From Paramecium pentaurelia (lineage: Eukaryota; Ciliophora; Oligohymenophorea; Peniculida; Parameciidae), in assembly GCA_905183005.1 (NCBI GenBank), contig CAJJDO010000123.1, positions 65,236 through 129,235 on the forward strand: a DNA stretch of 64,000 nt, in the 5' to 3' direction. Position 1 is the stretch's first letter, and each line of letters opens with the position of its first letter. Positions 12,301 through 24,900 of the stretch are shown here, one piece after another. The translations under genes and the position numbers were made by a program. The notes beneath the pieces were generated by a model. That model made no database searches. It was not told the DNA's origin and was given only the letters and a program-made list of their open reading frames with translations.

Positions 12301-15300
12301 ATTGATAAAGATATTTCTCATCAATAATGGAGTATTTTTAGTAATCTGATCAATTAACATCATAGCTGGATTAATAATATATTCAGGAAAATCAACTCGA
12401 GATTACAATATCTTACAAATGGCATTCTATTAATTAGTCAATTGTTCCTAATTACAAATAACAGTAACATTCATAGATGATATATTTCTAAATTGCACTG
12501 AATCAATAAAAATTGGATTTGCCAATGGTTCAATCACTTCGATATATGGTCTATATGATAAAATACTATGTTAAGATTCAATAGTATTGAATCTTACAAG
12601 ATTAGGATTTTGAAGTGAAATAAATCCATAATAATAAAGTCCTTCACTATAACAATTTTATATTTCAACTTATCCATTATCTTATTCAAATGCAGCTAAT
12701 CGTTTAATTAACATGAATTCCTCAATTATTTAGAAATTAGTCAAATTGCTAAAATAATCTATAGCATTAGTGTAATTGCCTGAAATTTTCAATCCAATCA
12801 ATGTAGTCTTCTATATTGCTTATGTTCTCTCATCAAACTTCACTTTAATTGATGTACCACTCAAACCATAACAATTTGAGATTATACTACTTCTCATTGT
12901 AAATTGTTATTATCTATCTGATGCAATCACATATATTCCACCACCATCTGCTCTTGCAATACATCCTTTTAATTCCATATTCTCTAAAAGCATATTCAAT
13001 TGAGAATAAGTTGAATCTACATAAATACATCCACCTCTTGACACTACTCCACCATTCATTGGAGTCAATGCATTAGATATCATAGTATTATTGAAATAGA
13101 CTTAACCTTCTTTCTAAGTCTTTACATAAATACCACCTCCAACTTTCCCTGTTGAATTAGTAAATTATGAATCCAATAATTAAATGTTATAACCTGCTAA
13201 AAATAAATGTCCTCCTTCTACTAAATCATTAATCTATTAAGACAATTGATTTTGATTAATAAATGTACTTGCATCATAATTGCTATTAAGCATTGAAATA
13301 TTCTTAATTATTTAGATTCCACATTCCAAATATAATACAGCACCATATCCACTTACTTGATTATTTTTCCAATAAGAATTCTATAAATTCAAAGTACCTA
13401 CAACACTTCTAATCAAAAAGGTTGGATTACTTGGTCTTAATGTTCCTTTTAAATATGAGGCAGAGAAATGTTTATTATTTTAAAAGTTCATGTTTTTCAT
13501 GATCACTACTTATTCTTATGTTGAATCTATTAAAATAGCACTTGATGGGACTGCTAAAACTGTAGTTGTTATTGTACAATATTGTACTATTACATTTTCT
13601 AATTGTATTTCTTCATTAAAATCTTCACTACTTGTATTGTATACTAAATTATTCCAAGAAGACAGTCCAATGAATGAATTATCAATTCCATTTAAATTTG
13701 TTAATTCAACATCAATCATTTTTATTCTCCTATAAAAATTATTCAAAAACACACAATAATTATTTCTAATACTTAAATCAATATTTTATCTACATTTTAA
13801 ATTAATAAATGTAATATCTTCTACTTATTCTGTATAAAATATTGTTAAATCTGGATTTTAAATACTTTAAAAATTTTAAACTTGTAAAATATGAGATTTA
13901 TAAATTTAAATGGCTGCACTAGTTGCTGCTTCCCATATAGTTTCATTAAAACCATCTGATTTTATTTGTTAAACTATAATGTTACTCATAGAAATGTTTA
14001 TTGGTAATTCATAATCATTTTTAATACCACTCAATAACATTATACATGCAGGATATAAACAAGTAATTTAATTGAATTCTAAATCATTAAAACTCAAAGA
14101 CATTCCAGAATATTCCACATCATTTGGTTTTATTGTAAATATATCAAATTAAGTCTAAACCATCTTACCAAAATATGTAAATGTTGTATTATACAAGTAA
14201 ACTTTACTCATGTCTATAGTTGTAATGTGAAATAAAGTAGTATAATTGACTCTACTATTAATCATAGAAAATCCATTTATTTTAACTTTCTACATAGTTT
14301 AAAAATCTATAATTCCTCTTGAATTATTATATTCAATATTATCCATTTACAAATTATCAATTATAATCATTCCTGTAGATTTTTCAGTCAATTTTGTACT
14401 TAAAAATGCTCCATCATTAATAAAATAACAATCTTTAAACTATACATTTTTTACATATATTTTACTATTCCATTCTGGAGCTGTTACTAAAGTCATGTCC
14501 AATAATTCAAAAATGGCTTAATCTTCTACAGCAAAATCATAAAATCTCACATCTTCAAGTCTAATGTTCAAATATTAAAATGTTAAATTATTCTCATAAA
14601 CTAATCCAAAAGGTTTAGCCTAATATGATAAATCTGGCCCCATTAAATAATTTTAAGATTGAAAAATGACATTCTTTAATGAAATACTATATGTATTCAA
14701 TAATATAGTAAAAAATGGCTTATATTTCTTAAGAGATTATGCAGTATCACTATATGGAGTTGTATAAGCAAGTGAATTATAATGAGATTCAGCTTAACCA
14801 TTATTAATTTTAACATTCTCTAATTAAAATTTTGATCCTTCATTTTTTAAAAACTCAAATCCAAAAGGTTTATCATATCTTTCTACATTATTGTAGAGAC
14901 CCAAAGTATTTAAATCAGTTGCAGGTAATATTTCAATATCTTTAATGGTTACTGAAGTGAAATATTCAAAATAAATAGTATTCATGATATACCATTAAAT
15001 TCTTTAACCAGGAGAAGCACCAGAAACACTAATTACAAGTTCTAGATCTTTTAAAGCAAAAATATTTTTCCTAAGATTAGTTGAAATAAAAGTATCTCTC
15101 TAAAAGTAACAAATATTGTTGTTTTGATCAGGATTATATTTAAATTATAATTCAATTATGATTTTACTAAGAGATTTAGTATTGTATTCTTTTAATTTGG
15201 TAGCATCAATAAGAGGTGTAGAATTAACATTTTCAAGTATCAAAGTTGCTGTTTTTTAAGTGATATCTGTATATTGGGAATTAAATCTCCATATTGAATT

Positions 15301-17639
15301 AATATGAGGCATATTTTATATACAATCAGCTTAGATTACAATAGTATCATAATTTAAATAAGCTCCATCTTTTGGTGTTTAGCATCTACCAATATTAGTA
15401 TCAAGATAAGATACAGTTGAATCACATTTATATGCTAAGTAAGAAAACTAAATAAGGCCTTCTTCTGTAGGAGCAAAATATTTATTTGCAACCATTAATT
15501 CACTTTAATCTCTCTCTCTACATCCAATAGTATAAGCAGGACATACTATACAATTAGCACCATCAAGAGAGGCTGATCTTGAAGTTTTAAATAACTCTGG
15601 TTCTTCTAGAGTACCAGATATACATAAATCACAATAACCTTTGGTTCCTTTGGCTTAGAAATCTTCACAATAAATTTCTCCTTTTTCACATATTCTCAAA
15701 TCTTCATTAAATTTAGGTCCTATTTTATTGTCACCAGCTGTACAAGCATAACAATATGGACCATATGTTTAAGTATCTCCATCATATTCATATAAATAAT
15801 AATCAGTTCGATGAATACTTTTGAAAGACAATTTATAACAATTTTTACAATTATTATTGTCTGAACATGGTTAACATGTACCATCTTTAGCATCAACATA
15901 ATATCCATCCAAACATTTCAAACATCTAAATTTGGAACCTTATTTAACACATGATTGGCATAAGAAATCTTATATCTCTTATTAACAATCAAAGGTACAT
16001 TTCCAAGTTCCATCTGCTTCATCTTTCATAAGAGTATATCCAGTATTACATTTTCTACAATGTTTTATTAAAAGATTGTTAGTGTCAGTTTCATAAGCTA
16101 AACATCCTGTCGGTGCAACATTTAATAAAGATTATATCTCACAAATTTTATCTTTATTTAAAAAATATCCATCCTCACAAATTAAACATCTTTGAGTAGA
16201 TAATTCTTCTTTATCAAGAGGAGTGAAATCAGGTAATAGAGTTGAAAATGACGCATCTCCTCCCTGAGTAGGATTTCCTTATTTATGACATAATTTGCAA
16301 TTTAGTAAATTAGAACAATCCATACAACCAGTTCCTGTTGCCAAAAATGTTTATGTGTAATCATCACATTCTCTACAACGGAAGATATATGAAGCTTCAG
16401 CTGATTCAATATCTGTCACTGATGGATTTGTACCATCTGGTTCTATAACTATATTTTTAAATCGTGTTGGACTAAATAATTATTATAATATTTTTACTAT
16501 TAATCTTCTGTTAGAGTATATGAAACATACTCACATTTTCTACAATTTGTTCCACATCTTATACATGAAAATCTATTAAGTGAAGGAATGAAAGTACTTT
16601 AGGAAGTACTTGTACATACACTACATCTTTGTCCGATTTGATATCTCTCCCATAATGTATCAAAAAATATCTAATTAGGTGGATTATTTTCAGGATCATC
16701 TATGTACAATTAATCCAAAAGAGCCTAATCACTTATTGTTAATTCAAAGTTATTATAGACATCCCAAGGGTCTTAATTTAAATTTACTTGATTTTTTCCA
16801 TAGTAACATTCACTACATCCAGTAAAACAAGCCATGCATAATGTTTACATTACATTTTTATTACTTTTTGTTCTTATACTTAATAAACTAAAACCAGCAT
16901 TGCATATTAAACACTTCTTTTTTGTAGTTACTGTTATTTTCCCTAAACTATCCATTGATCTGACAACATTTATTTGACATGATTAACAATTATCAGGACA
17001 TGAATCACATCCTTCAATAGCATCATTAAATGCATATCCTAAAAATGTTATTAAAAATTACCTTATGCACATGAAATATAAGGATTGTTTAAATCATATT
17101 AAAATTATTAAGATACTGCAAAACATGTTTAGCTCTTTGATTTACAAAAATTAGAACATCCATCACACATTATTGAATTGAACTAGATAAAATTTACATA
17201 ATACATCATCCGCGCCAGATTACACTATGTAAAACAACTGTTTTGCTGGTCTATCAACCTTATGGAAAATTGATTTAGCTTAAGAGGATTTAGTTTTGTA
17301 ATCATAAGTACAAAGTCTCCTTTAATCCCAAGTTTGACTATTGTCTATACAATCTCCACAATATAGGTTATTCTCATCTAAATAACCAAAGTAAGGACTA
17401 GGTGATATTTATTATATTTACCATTTTACACAAACTCTTGTTCCTGCCTTCAAACCTAAGTTTTCATTATCTCGAGGCAAAGTAAACAGAAAATGTAAAG
17501 CTGAGCATTAATAACAATTTCCCTTTTCCACGTGTAAGCAATTTTTAAATTTATCTGTACTTTAAGGTAGTTTGATTGGGGTTATTGCAAACACTATATT
17601 GACAAGGCCCAAAATGATACTCACAGAAAAAAAACTCAT
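9306..17639 (-). CDS. Giant Cys-rich (growth-factor-receptor-like) / beta-helix multi-pass membrane protein
   Basis: The start at 17639 gives a signal peptide (MSFFSVSIILGLVNIVFA). Roughly 700 residues of Cys-rich repeats follow (C-x2-C and C-x2-C-x-C spacings such as GCDSCPDNCQSC). Then comes a very long region of short hydrophobic/Asn/Ser-rich repeats like parallel beta-helix (pectin-lyase fold) proteins, a second Cys cluster (GALCEECDIYGTFWG) and a C-terminal block with at least seven hydrophobic segments. The stop is TGA 9306-9308. Introns I could place are 17183-17204, 17039-17061 and 16472-16497; more are likely. At about 2,700 residues it matches a ciliate-expanded surface receptor architecture. 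Ligand and function are unknown. I checked both ends and many stretches but did not translate every base. Confidence 0.75.
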
Positions 17640-18628
17640 TTTATTTAATAAATTATTGTCTTTTGTTAAAAATTTTAAGTTAACATTCAGAGAAACTCAT
17701 CAGATCTTAATATTAATAAACAAATTCTTAATCTTAAACGGTTTCCTAAGTATATGATTGACTAACTATTTACTTCAAGTTACAAATTCTTAATATTGAA
17801 AATATCGTTTTTGAGTTCTAACAAAAGCTTAACACATTTAACTTCAAGACTTTAAATTATATTATAAATGAATAAATGGAACTAATCGATTATATCTCTC
17901 TACATTCCTCTCATTAATAATTCCAATAAATAAATAAATAGTATACTAGACTATATCTAATAAAGTTTGAATTAAAATTTAACATAATTTTATATCAATT
18001 CATTGAATAACAAATTATAAATAAAACTTTGTTTGATTCAATATACAAATTAAAACAGAATTATTAACTATTTTTTTATCAATAGATAAATTATGAATTA
18101 AGCATTTATATTAATTTTTGATAATATATATTTAGACATTAGTATATATGTATAATATATTTGTAAAATTTTGATCAGTCATTAAATTTTATATTAAATG
18201 ATTCAAATTAAAAAATATATTGTATTCTTTAAAACATTATTTAATTAGTACAAGAAGAATGTTAAAGAAAGAAAGAAAAAAAAATCTATTCTTATCTATT
18301 AATTATTATTCTGTCCTATAAATTTTTATAAGTTAATTATGTAAATATGATGATTGCCTAATAATTTCACAATTTAGTTATGCCCTTTTTTAAAAACACA
18401 AGATGATTAAATACCTAAATTTTTTATTTGAGATTGAATGCATCAAACATAATGGTAAATTTAAATAATTTTGAAAATATGTTTAGAAGAACTAAAAGAA
18501 TTTAACCTCTTTAATATGATTGTAAATTGAAATGGAAAACATGATTACATTTTGGAAGTAATAAAATAAAGGTTATTATGTTATTAAATGTTTTTATAGA
18601 TTTCAAGCATTAATATTATATAATAAAA
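17640..18628. other. AT-rich intergenic region, about 1 kb
   Basis: I see no convincing coding frame on either strand. It is mostly short A/T runs and poly-purine stretches. It contains the promoter side of the giant receptor gene, which begins at 17639 on the minus strand. Confidence 0.5.
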
Positions 18629-19042
18629 TCAAGGATGCTGAAATTAACCTACATGAACTGCTAAATTTTAAAACTGTAGTTATAGTTATTCTTCAGCAAT
18701 TTAATCCAAATTATCAAATTCTCGAAATTGCATATATTGAATTTGTTTTTTCTACATTGAGACACTTCTTAATTTAATTCTATTTTTATGATTAATTAGT
18801 TTGCTTGCTTCTGAAGTTCCTATTTATAGAAAGCAATCTCTGCTCGATTTTATATCTTCTTCATCAGTTTCATCTGATTTATCATTCTTTTATATTTAAA
18901 CACATATTTATTATTTTCTAGGTTAAGTTTAATAAATATGAGGGTAATTAGAAGGAGACTAATTTTCAGATCTTGTTTGTTGTAATGGAAGCCTTTTACG
19001 ATCTAGTCTATTTTTACTTGAATAAAAAAAGGAAAATATCAT
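18629..19042 (-). CDS. Hypothetical 137-residue polar protein
   Basis: Translated with Gln codons, it starts at 19042 (MIFSFFYSSKNRLDRKRLPLQQ) and runs unbroken to TGA 18629-18631. The protein is basic and Gln/Ser-rich at the start. It then has an acidic patch (NDKSDETDEEDIKSS) and a helix-prone end (MQFREFDNLDQIAEEQ). Codon use matches its neighbours, but there is no recognisable domain and no intron. It lies alone between two AT-rich gaps. The frame could be chance, since TGA is the only stop in an AT-rich genome, but the amphipathic and charged composition argues for a gene. Confidence 0.5.
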
Positions 19043-19440
19043 ATAATAAAATTAATCAAATATTGTTGTTTTTGGGAGAAATGAAATACCTTAATAGTTA
19101 TATTAATATTTAACAAGTCTTTCAAGTATTCAAAAACTTATTTAATTATAAAAATTCTTTGGATAAAACTTTTTTGTATTATATAAATATTGATATATCA
19201 TAATAAAAGGTTGAATTTATAAATATTAAACAAGGAATTATGTTTAGACTAAAAATTATATTAAATATAATTTAAGGAATTCTAATCTATATTAGTAAAT
19301 AATAATGTTTGATCAAATTAAATATTATAATATGAAGTGAAGTGCTTTAATGTTTTAAATTTCTTTAAAAAATAAATCCAATTCAATTTTATAAATTTAA
19401 ATTTAATGAATCATAAATTTATTACAAATAGAAGATGTAA

Positions 19441-20401
19441 TCAATTCTCATAATGTGCCATCTTCTTGTAGAAATCCTGATCTTTATTTGCTGGATGGAA
19501 ACATAAACAACAGGTAAGAGTAATTAAAATAAGCATTACTGCAGTGACTCCAGCTGCTATGTCACCCATCAACATTCCCATCTCTGTTAATTTTTAAATT
19601 ACAACATATTGACAATATAATCTAATTTTATGTAAAATTTATACTAAGGATCTTTAGGAACTATATTGATATCATAAAATATTTGCATTTAATATGGCAC
19701 ACACCATCCTGTACACCCTGTATTTTTTTAGATTTCTCCTAGGTAATTTGAAAAATATTTAACAGTTGTATTCTAAGTTTTTTAAAAGAGTTCACAATCT
19801 TATACTTTTGTAGGCTATTCTTATATTTCTATGCAATACTCTTTCTGGATGTTTATCATCTCCCCATAGAGTTTTATTTTTAGCCAATGGACCATTCAAT
19901 TATGTATAATAACATGGACATTCTATTGAACATAAAAGATCTTTGCTTTCCCAATCTAAGGTATTTAATTCAGATCTATTGTCAAGACAAGTATTTTCAT
20001 TTTATTATATATCTTTATCAGTAAGTTTTCTAGTCTCATCTGCTAACACATAACCTATCACCATAAGTATAATGAATGCAATTATAATTATGATATTTCC
20101 AACATTGAACGCTAATAATAAACATGGTTTTTTGTGCTAACCGCCAACAATACCACATACTCCATTAATTATTATATAAGATGAAAACAACCAAAAAGCT
20201 GTTAACATACCCTATCCAAAAAGCATCCACTAAATAAATATTTAATGATCTATATACAGATTCTCCTTCATTTGCTTATAGCATTAAACTATAATGTATT
20301 TACATAATCATTGTGAATATAAAGGCTGCAATTCCACAAATCATTACAATCCAAGCCTCTAATGAAACTACACATCTCAAAATTCCTATTGGCATGCACA
20401 T
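19441..20401 (-). CDS. Tetraspanin-like four-TM membrane protein
   Basis: The start at 20401 opens MCMPIGILRCVVSLEAW. Four hydrophobic segments occur: about residues 13-35 (IVMICGIAAFIFTMIM), 55-75 (MLTAFWLFSSYIIINGVCGIVG), 85-110 (NIIIIIAFIILMVIGYVLA) and a C-terminal one (VTAVMLILITLTCCLCF). A roughly 115-residue loop between TM3 and TM4 contains several cysteines (CLDN, CSIECPCYY, DCEL, GCTGWC), as in the tetraspanin large extracellular loop, though a strict CCG motif is absent. Introns at 20230-20257 (28 nt), 19815-19839 (25 nt) and 19622-19644 (23 nt) restore frame exactly, for 294 residues. The short tail is cytoplasmic. It probably organises membrane microdomains; partners are unknown. 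Confidence 0.75.
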
Positions 20402-21073
20402 TAGTTTAATTACGTAAATATATCTAAAAAATATTGAAAATAATATGCTAAACCAATTAATATCAATTAAAGCTCATTAAATATCAAAGAATTTATTATT
20501 AATAAGCAACATTAGAAACTATATAGTAAATTATATTAATATGATTTATTCCTATTTCTCTATTAATTTTTATAAAGAATCATAAAAAGTTTAACAATCA
20601 TAAAATTTATGAAATATCAAAAATAAACTTTTTCTGACAATAATTATATTCTCTATTCAACTCTGAGTTTAAACATTATACCATTACTACTAGATAATTA
20701 TTCTTGATAAAAATTTTATTAAATACATAATTATTTGTCAAAAAGATTATTTTTAGAATAGTAATAATCTAAAAGGATAATATTATTCTAATTTTTTTTA
20801 ATTTAAGAATATATTCCTTATTAATCTAAACTATTAATGTAATCTTTATGAAATACTTTTATAAATATAATCTAGATATCGATTATACTATATTTTATGA
20901 AAAAATTCTATAACAACTTTATTAATATGAAGATAGAATAGACTAAGAACTCTTTTAATTGTAATTTTTGTATATAAATAATTAATTTTAGCTTCCTTGA
21001 TAAAAGTAGCTCTAATTTATTTATTTTTTGATTATTTCATATATTTTTTAGATTAATTAAATTAATTACAAAG
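20402..21073. other. AT-rich intergenic region between divergent genes
   Basis: It holds the upstream regions of the tetraspanin-like (-) and CX9C (+) genes. I see no coding frame or RNA gene, only A/T-rich sequence with poly-A/T tracts. Confidence 0.5.
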
Positions 21074-21445
21074 ATGGCCTCTCAAGCTATTCCCAAAGAT
21101 TTATACACTTATACAAATGATGAAAGGTTGAATATTAATATCTATAAGCAAATAGCTTGTAGTTGATGATTTATGCAATAAAAGGAAATCATGTTTGCAA
21201 AGATTAAAGAAAGAGTTTTAATTTATGTAGATCTACTCCACTTGGAAAGTATGTTGAACCTGAATTTTGTAAAGACAATGCATTATCAATGATTGATTGC
21301 TTTTTGAAAGTGTAATGAAATTGTTTATATTAAATTATGTAGACAAAGAAATGCTAAATGTAACTAATCCTTTTAGAAGGTGTTTGACATAGCAAAAACA
21401 GGGTAGTATGCTTAAGAAAGTTTAGAGGAATATTTGAAATGTTGA
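21074..21445 (+). CDS. Twin CX9C protein, possibly a mitochondrial complex I (NDUFA8-like) or assembly factor
   Basis: The ATG at 21074 opens MASQAIPKDLYTYTND. Introns at 21127-21155 (29 nt) and 21312-21342 (31 nt) restore frame to TGA 21443-21445, for 103 residues. Two CX9C pairs are seen directly: C-KDQRKSFNL-C and C-KDNALSMID-C, typical of helix-hairpin-helix proteins of the mitochondrial intermembrane space oxidised by Mia40. A further Cys follows in NAKCNQSF and another is the last residue. The N-terminal PKDLYTYTNDES and the CRSTPLGKYVEPEFC region recall NDUFA8-type subunits, but COX-assembly factors are an alternative. There is no N-terminal presequence, as expected for this import route. 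Confidence 0.7.
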
Positions 21446-21704
21446 TTAATTTCATAAAATAGTATCCAAAAAATAATAACTTTGAGAATATTCATTTAAA
21501 ACTCATTCTAAGTCAGCCATTTCTCAAAAAAATCAGTTCTCTAATATCAATTATTATAAACTGATCATTATTTAGATTAAATAATGGAATTTCTTTACAA
21601 ATCAATATTAAGTATATCGATAATTTTATATATTAGTATATTAACTTAATAATTAACATAAAATAACCAAGGGCTGAATAAATTTCAAATATTCTTCATC
21701 ATCT

Positions 21705-23082
21705 TCATCCATTCTAATATATAAATTTAAATATATCTTCATTAATTTTTTGATAAAATTTAAGTTAAGAGTAGTAATCATTAATTAACAAAGAATAGAT
21801 TTAATTTTTAACAAGACTAATTCTATTGTACTCTAATATAGCATTTAAAAATTCTTAAGAATTGTTTGTCTAATAATTTATTAACTGAGAAAGATGTACT
21901 TAATTTATCAATTTAAACTAAAATTTTTTATTATATAAATAGCCTTATCTCAATTTATAGGAGCTATCTTTATATACAAAAATAATAAAATCACTCTTTG
22001 TTGTTGGTTGAAAAGTTTAAAATTTCTTAGCATTCATTAATTAATTCATCCTCTTCTTCAGTATCAATAAATAAAAACTAATATGTGGTGAAATCATTAA
22101 TTAGTTTTCTAATGATAAGTAATTTATATCCTTCAATTTCAATATTTGGTTCTGATAAACTAGTATCTTCAGGTGATTTTTTGAATTCTCCTTCATTCAT
22201 AATGGTTTGTGATATTTAAGGACTTCTTTCACAAGACTTTAATTAAACTTCAATTGCTTAACCTGTTATTCTTAATACAAATTGATATAAAAGATTAATT
22301 AATCCTTTTGAGAAGTGTCGTAAAGAATTAATTGATATCCTAAATATTCTAGCATATTCTCCAGGTAATATATAAATTGATTATATTTAGAATGCAAGGT
22401 AACCCAAGTTTATTACTAATCGACTTGGTCGTTTACTTACACAAAATTATTTCACTAATTGTAAAGAGAATATTCTAATCATGACTTATTTATTAGTTTC
22501 AAGAATTTCTTCTATCAACTAAGTATAAGTTTATTTTGGGTTCTTCAATTTTAACAATAATGATTGTCCTTAACCAAAAAAATACTTTTTAACCTTCTCC
22601 TGATAATACTAAATCTGTTATAATAACTTATTCATATCTCTTTAACCATCATCTTTAATCATTCTTAAATATTTCAATAATTTTCTTGATTTGACATTGA
22701 ACTTATTCTAATAAATATTAAACTAGAATTTTACAAGTAATTACTATATACATTCTGTCTCATTTATTCCACCTGTATTCTTAATCAAAATATATGATAA
22801 TGCAGTAGTAATATATTTAGTTTTGACATTCTGATCTATTTGTTTTATCTCATGAAGAATTTAAGATCTTAACTCTTGTAATTAATCCTTAAATTATAAC
22901 TTTTTTAGTCTTACATTTGTTATCCAATCAAAAATATAACTAAGAGTGCTTAATTATGATTCTACTTAAAAATTTATTTATTAATCATTGGAGTGAAATC
23001 TCGATTCTTTCTGTCCAACAAAGTATTCATTTTCAGCGTATTCATTGTTTCTATCTACAAAAACACGCTCTTTTTAATTCAT
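21705..23082 (-). CDS. Hypothetical protein with mixed alpha/beta C-terminal domain
   Basis: The chosen start at 23082 opens MNQKERVFVDRNNEYAENEYF. The frame runs through QLSTLSYIFDWITNVRLKKLQFKDQLQELRSQILHEIKQIDQNV and FGLGYLAFQIQSIYILPGEYARIF-type segments. Near the end, IEIEGYKLLIIRKLINDFTTYQFLFIDTEEEDELINECQEIL resembles the last strand and helix of a PH-like domain. A 31-nt intron at 21964-21994 (GTGATT...GATAG) carries the frame to TGA 21705-21707, for about 448 residues. The frame is open upstream to an ATG at 23241, overlapping the neighbouring gene, so the N-terminus is uncertain. No function is assigned. Confidence 0.6.
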
Positions 23083-23209
23083 ACCAATAGTAATTTATAT
23101 TAAAATTTTATCATTATTCCTAAATATGGGTTTATAAATATAATCTAATTAAATATGAAACATAAGAAATTTTGTGCTTATGAAAATAATATCAATTTTA
23201 ATTTTCAAT

Positions 23210-23560
23210 TCATTATATTATAACATTTGGATATCTGACATATTCAAAAACTAATTCCTTATATTTTTAGTTCCAAATTGAAATAATCGAATCTTAAGAA
23301 AATTTTGTAATATCATCCATCATATATTTGTCAAAAAATATATCCTTATAAAATTCTAAAATAATTTCCTAGACTCCTTATTGCTAATTATAAATCATAT
23401 TCTTTTATATATATTGAATTTAATCATGCAATTCTAAACATAATTCTCTTATATCTGTTTTTACTTCCTCTAATGCAGATTAATACTATTATTATTATAA
23501 CTTTATTATCTTTTCACCTATTCCATTATTAACTTTCTGTTTATTAAATTTAGAATTCAT
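23210..23560 (-). CDS. Hypothetical 116-residue protein (possibly the 5' part of the next gene)
   Basis: The start at 23560 opens MNSKFNKQKVNNGIGEKIIKLQQQQYQSALEEVK, and the frame ends at TGA 23210-23212. The central half looks helical, with alternating charged and hydrophobic residues (DIRELCLELHDQIQYIQKN), and no family is recognised. The +1 frame is open across this stop into the downstream gene, so the two could be one gene split by a missed intron or single-base error. A 48-nt GT...AAG intron from about 23218 is another, weaker possibility that would extend it to TGA 23111-23113. Confidence 0.45.
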
Positions 23561-23865
23561 TTATTTTTTCTTTTATAAAATATTCCTTCTTTTTATTTTC
23601 TTCTTTAAAATTGCTGATGGACTGAGAATACTAAAATAAAATGAAAACTGCTCACACAATTTAGCTATCTTTATTAATATTCTTATTTTCAACAGGTTTC
23701 ATGTCAATTTAATTATTCTATTAAATTTATTTTCCAAAATAATGTAAAAAACTAATAAAAGATAACTAATAACACTTGAGATATTAGAAATGTTATATGT
23801 ATAATTAATAACTAATATAAATTCCTTTTATATATATACATATTTATATATTTACAAAAACTCAT

Positions 23866-24780
23866 TCATTCTTTTTTAATGATATCTTATTAACACAAAG
23901 GTAGTATATTAGTAGGTTTTTTATATTGTGGTTCGAATTAAGTTCTCCAGAGTAAAAGTATATATTTTGGAGTGTATTCTTAGGGATGTAGAATTTTACA
24001 ACTATATAATTCTTTTAAAAAGTTGTTTTCAATTTCTTTGACCTTTTCTATTTCTTCAGGCAACATTTTACTGTAATTGGGTAAAAAGAATGCTAATCCT
24101 GGTTATAATGTTAATGCATCTAATTTGATTTCATCCAACATTTAATATTTATTCTTAATAGATTTCATATTTAATTATTATGATTAGGATTGATTATTTT
24201 ATTACATTAATTATTACATTTTTTTATTCTACTATTATTATTAACCATCCTTACTTTATTGTAAATAATAACACTCCTGTTTCTCTTCTTCTAATTCAAC
24301 TCTTTCTACTTACTCTATTTTCATTTTCTTCTATGTAGATATTTATTAAGATTCTAGAAATAATTATACACCTTAATAAAATTGACGTAATTCTAAAGAA
24401 GATTAGTCTAAATAGTTTTTGACTTTTTCTAGAAATTAGCATAATTTGTGATAATGACTTTTCTCAAACTTCGCAATAGACCCTTTTCGAGAATTACATA
24501 AATCAACCTATTTAGCTAAGGATTTCGATTCACTTTCGTCTCGTTCTAATAGGTTAGGATGATTAATATTTTAAACATCGGGAATACCAGATTTATCATT
24601 TTATTATACATATTTTTGTTCTGATTCTTTATATAAGAAAGCAAAATCAAAGTGATTATTCACTCTGAACTTAAATTCTTCTATTATTTAAGAATCGTAA
24701 TCTCTTTTTATTTGATCTAACTTAAATAATATTTCCATTTAAATTTCTTATATACTACCTGATTGGCTTAACTTACTCAT
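23866..24780 (-). CDS. Hypothetical 304-residue Gln-rich protein
   Basis: The start at 24780 (MSKLSQSGSIQEIQMEILFKLDQIKRDYDS) runs without an intron to TGA 23866-23868. The N-terminal part is charged and helical, and the middle is strongly Gln-rich (encoded by TAA/TAG repeats). The C-terminal 80 residues are more structured: LDALTLQPGLAFFLPNYSK, then EIEKVKEIENNFLKELYSCK, then EYTPKYILLLWRTQFEPQYKKPTN. That Pro/aromatic tail looks like a conserved small domain, but I do not recognise it. The intronless 305-codon frame is good evidence for a gene. Confidence 0.7.
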
Positions 24781-24789
24781 ACTTTTCCA

Positions 24790-24900
24790 TAGTTCAGCAT
24801 TTGGATAGCTTTAAAGAGTGGTATGCCTGGTTTAGGCACCTGGCTTTATAGATGCGCAAAATAAAAAAGGATGGAACCCAATATTTCTTGAATTAAATCC
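24790..24900. other. GC-enriched non-coding segment; candidate structured RNA
   Basis: Within otherwise very AT-rich spacer, about 24810-24865 rises to near 45-50% GC and can form a short hairpin, TGCCT-GGTTT-AGGCA (24823-24837), with a nearby CCTGGC repeat. It has no coding frame. It sits directly upstream of the minus-strand gene starting at 24780, so it could equally be promoter or 5' leader. It does not match tRNA, 5S or spliceosomal snRNA consensus that I can recall. Confidence 0.25.

Noticed and set aside
13490..13752. Overlapping plus and minus ORFs inside the giant receptor gene
   Set aside because: The minus frame is part of the receptor; the plus frame is its shadow.
23210..23241. 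Overlap between the 116-residue gene and an extended 5' end of the next gene (ATG at 23241)
   Set aside because: A later ATG at 23082 gives a normal gap; the overlap is more likely chance openness or a single-base error.
24790..24870. tRNA gene suggested by a D-arm-like TAGTTCAG...GGATAGC
   Set aside because: No paired acceptor stem, anticodon arm or T-arm consensus could be fitted.
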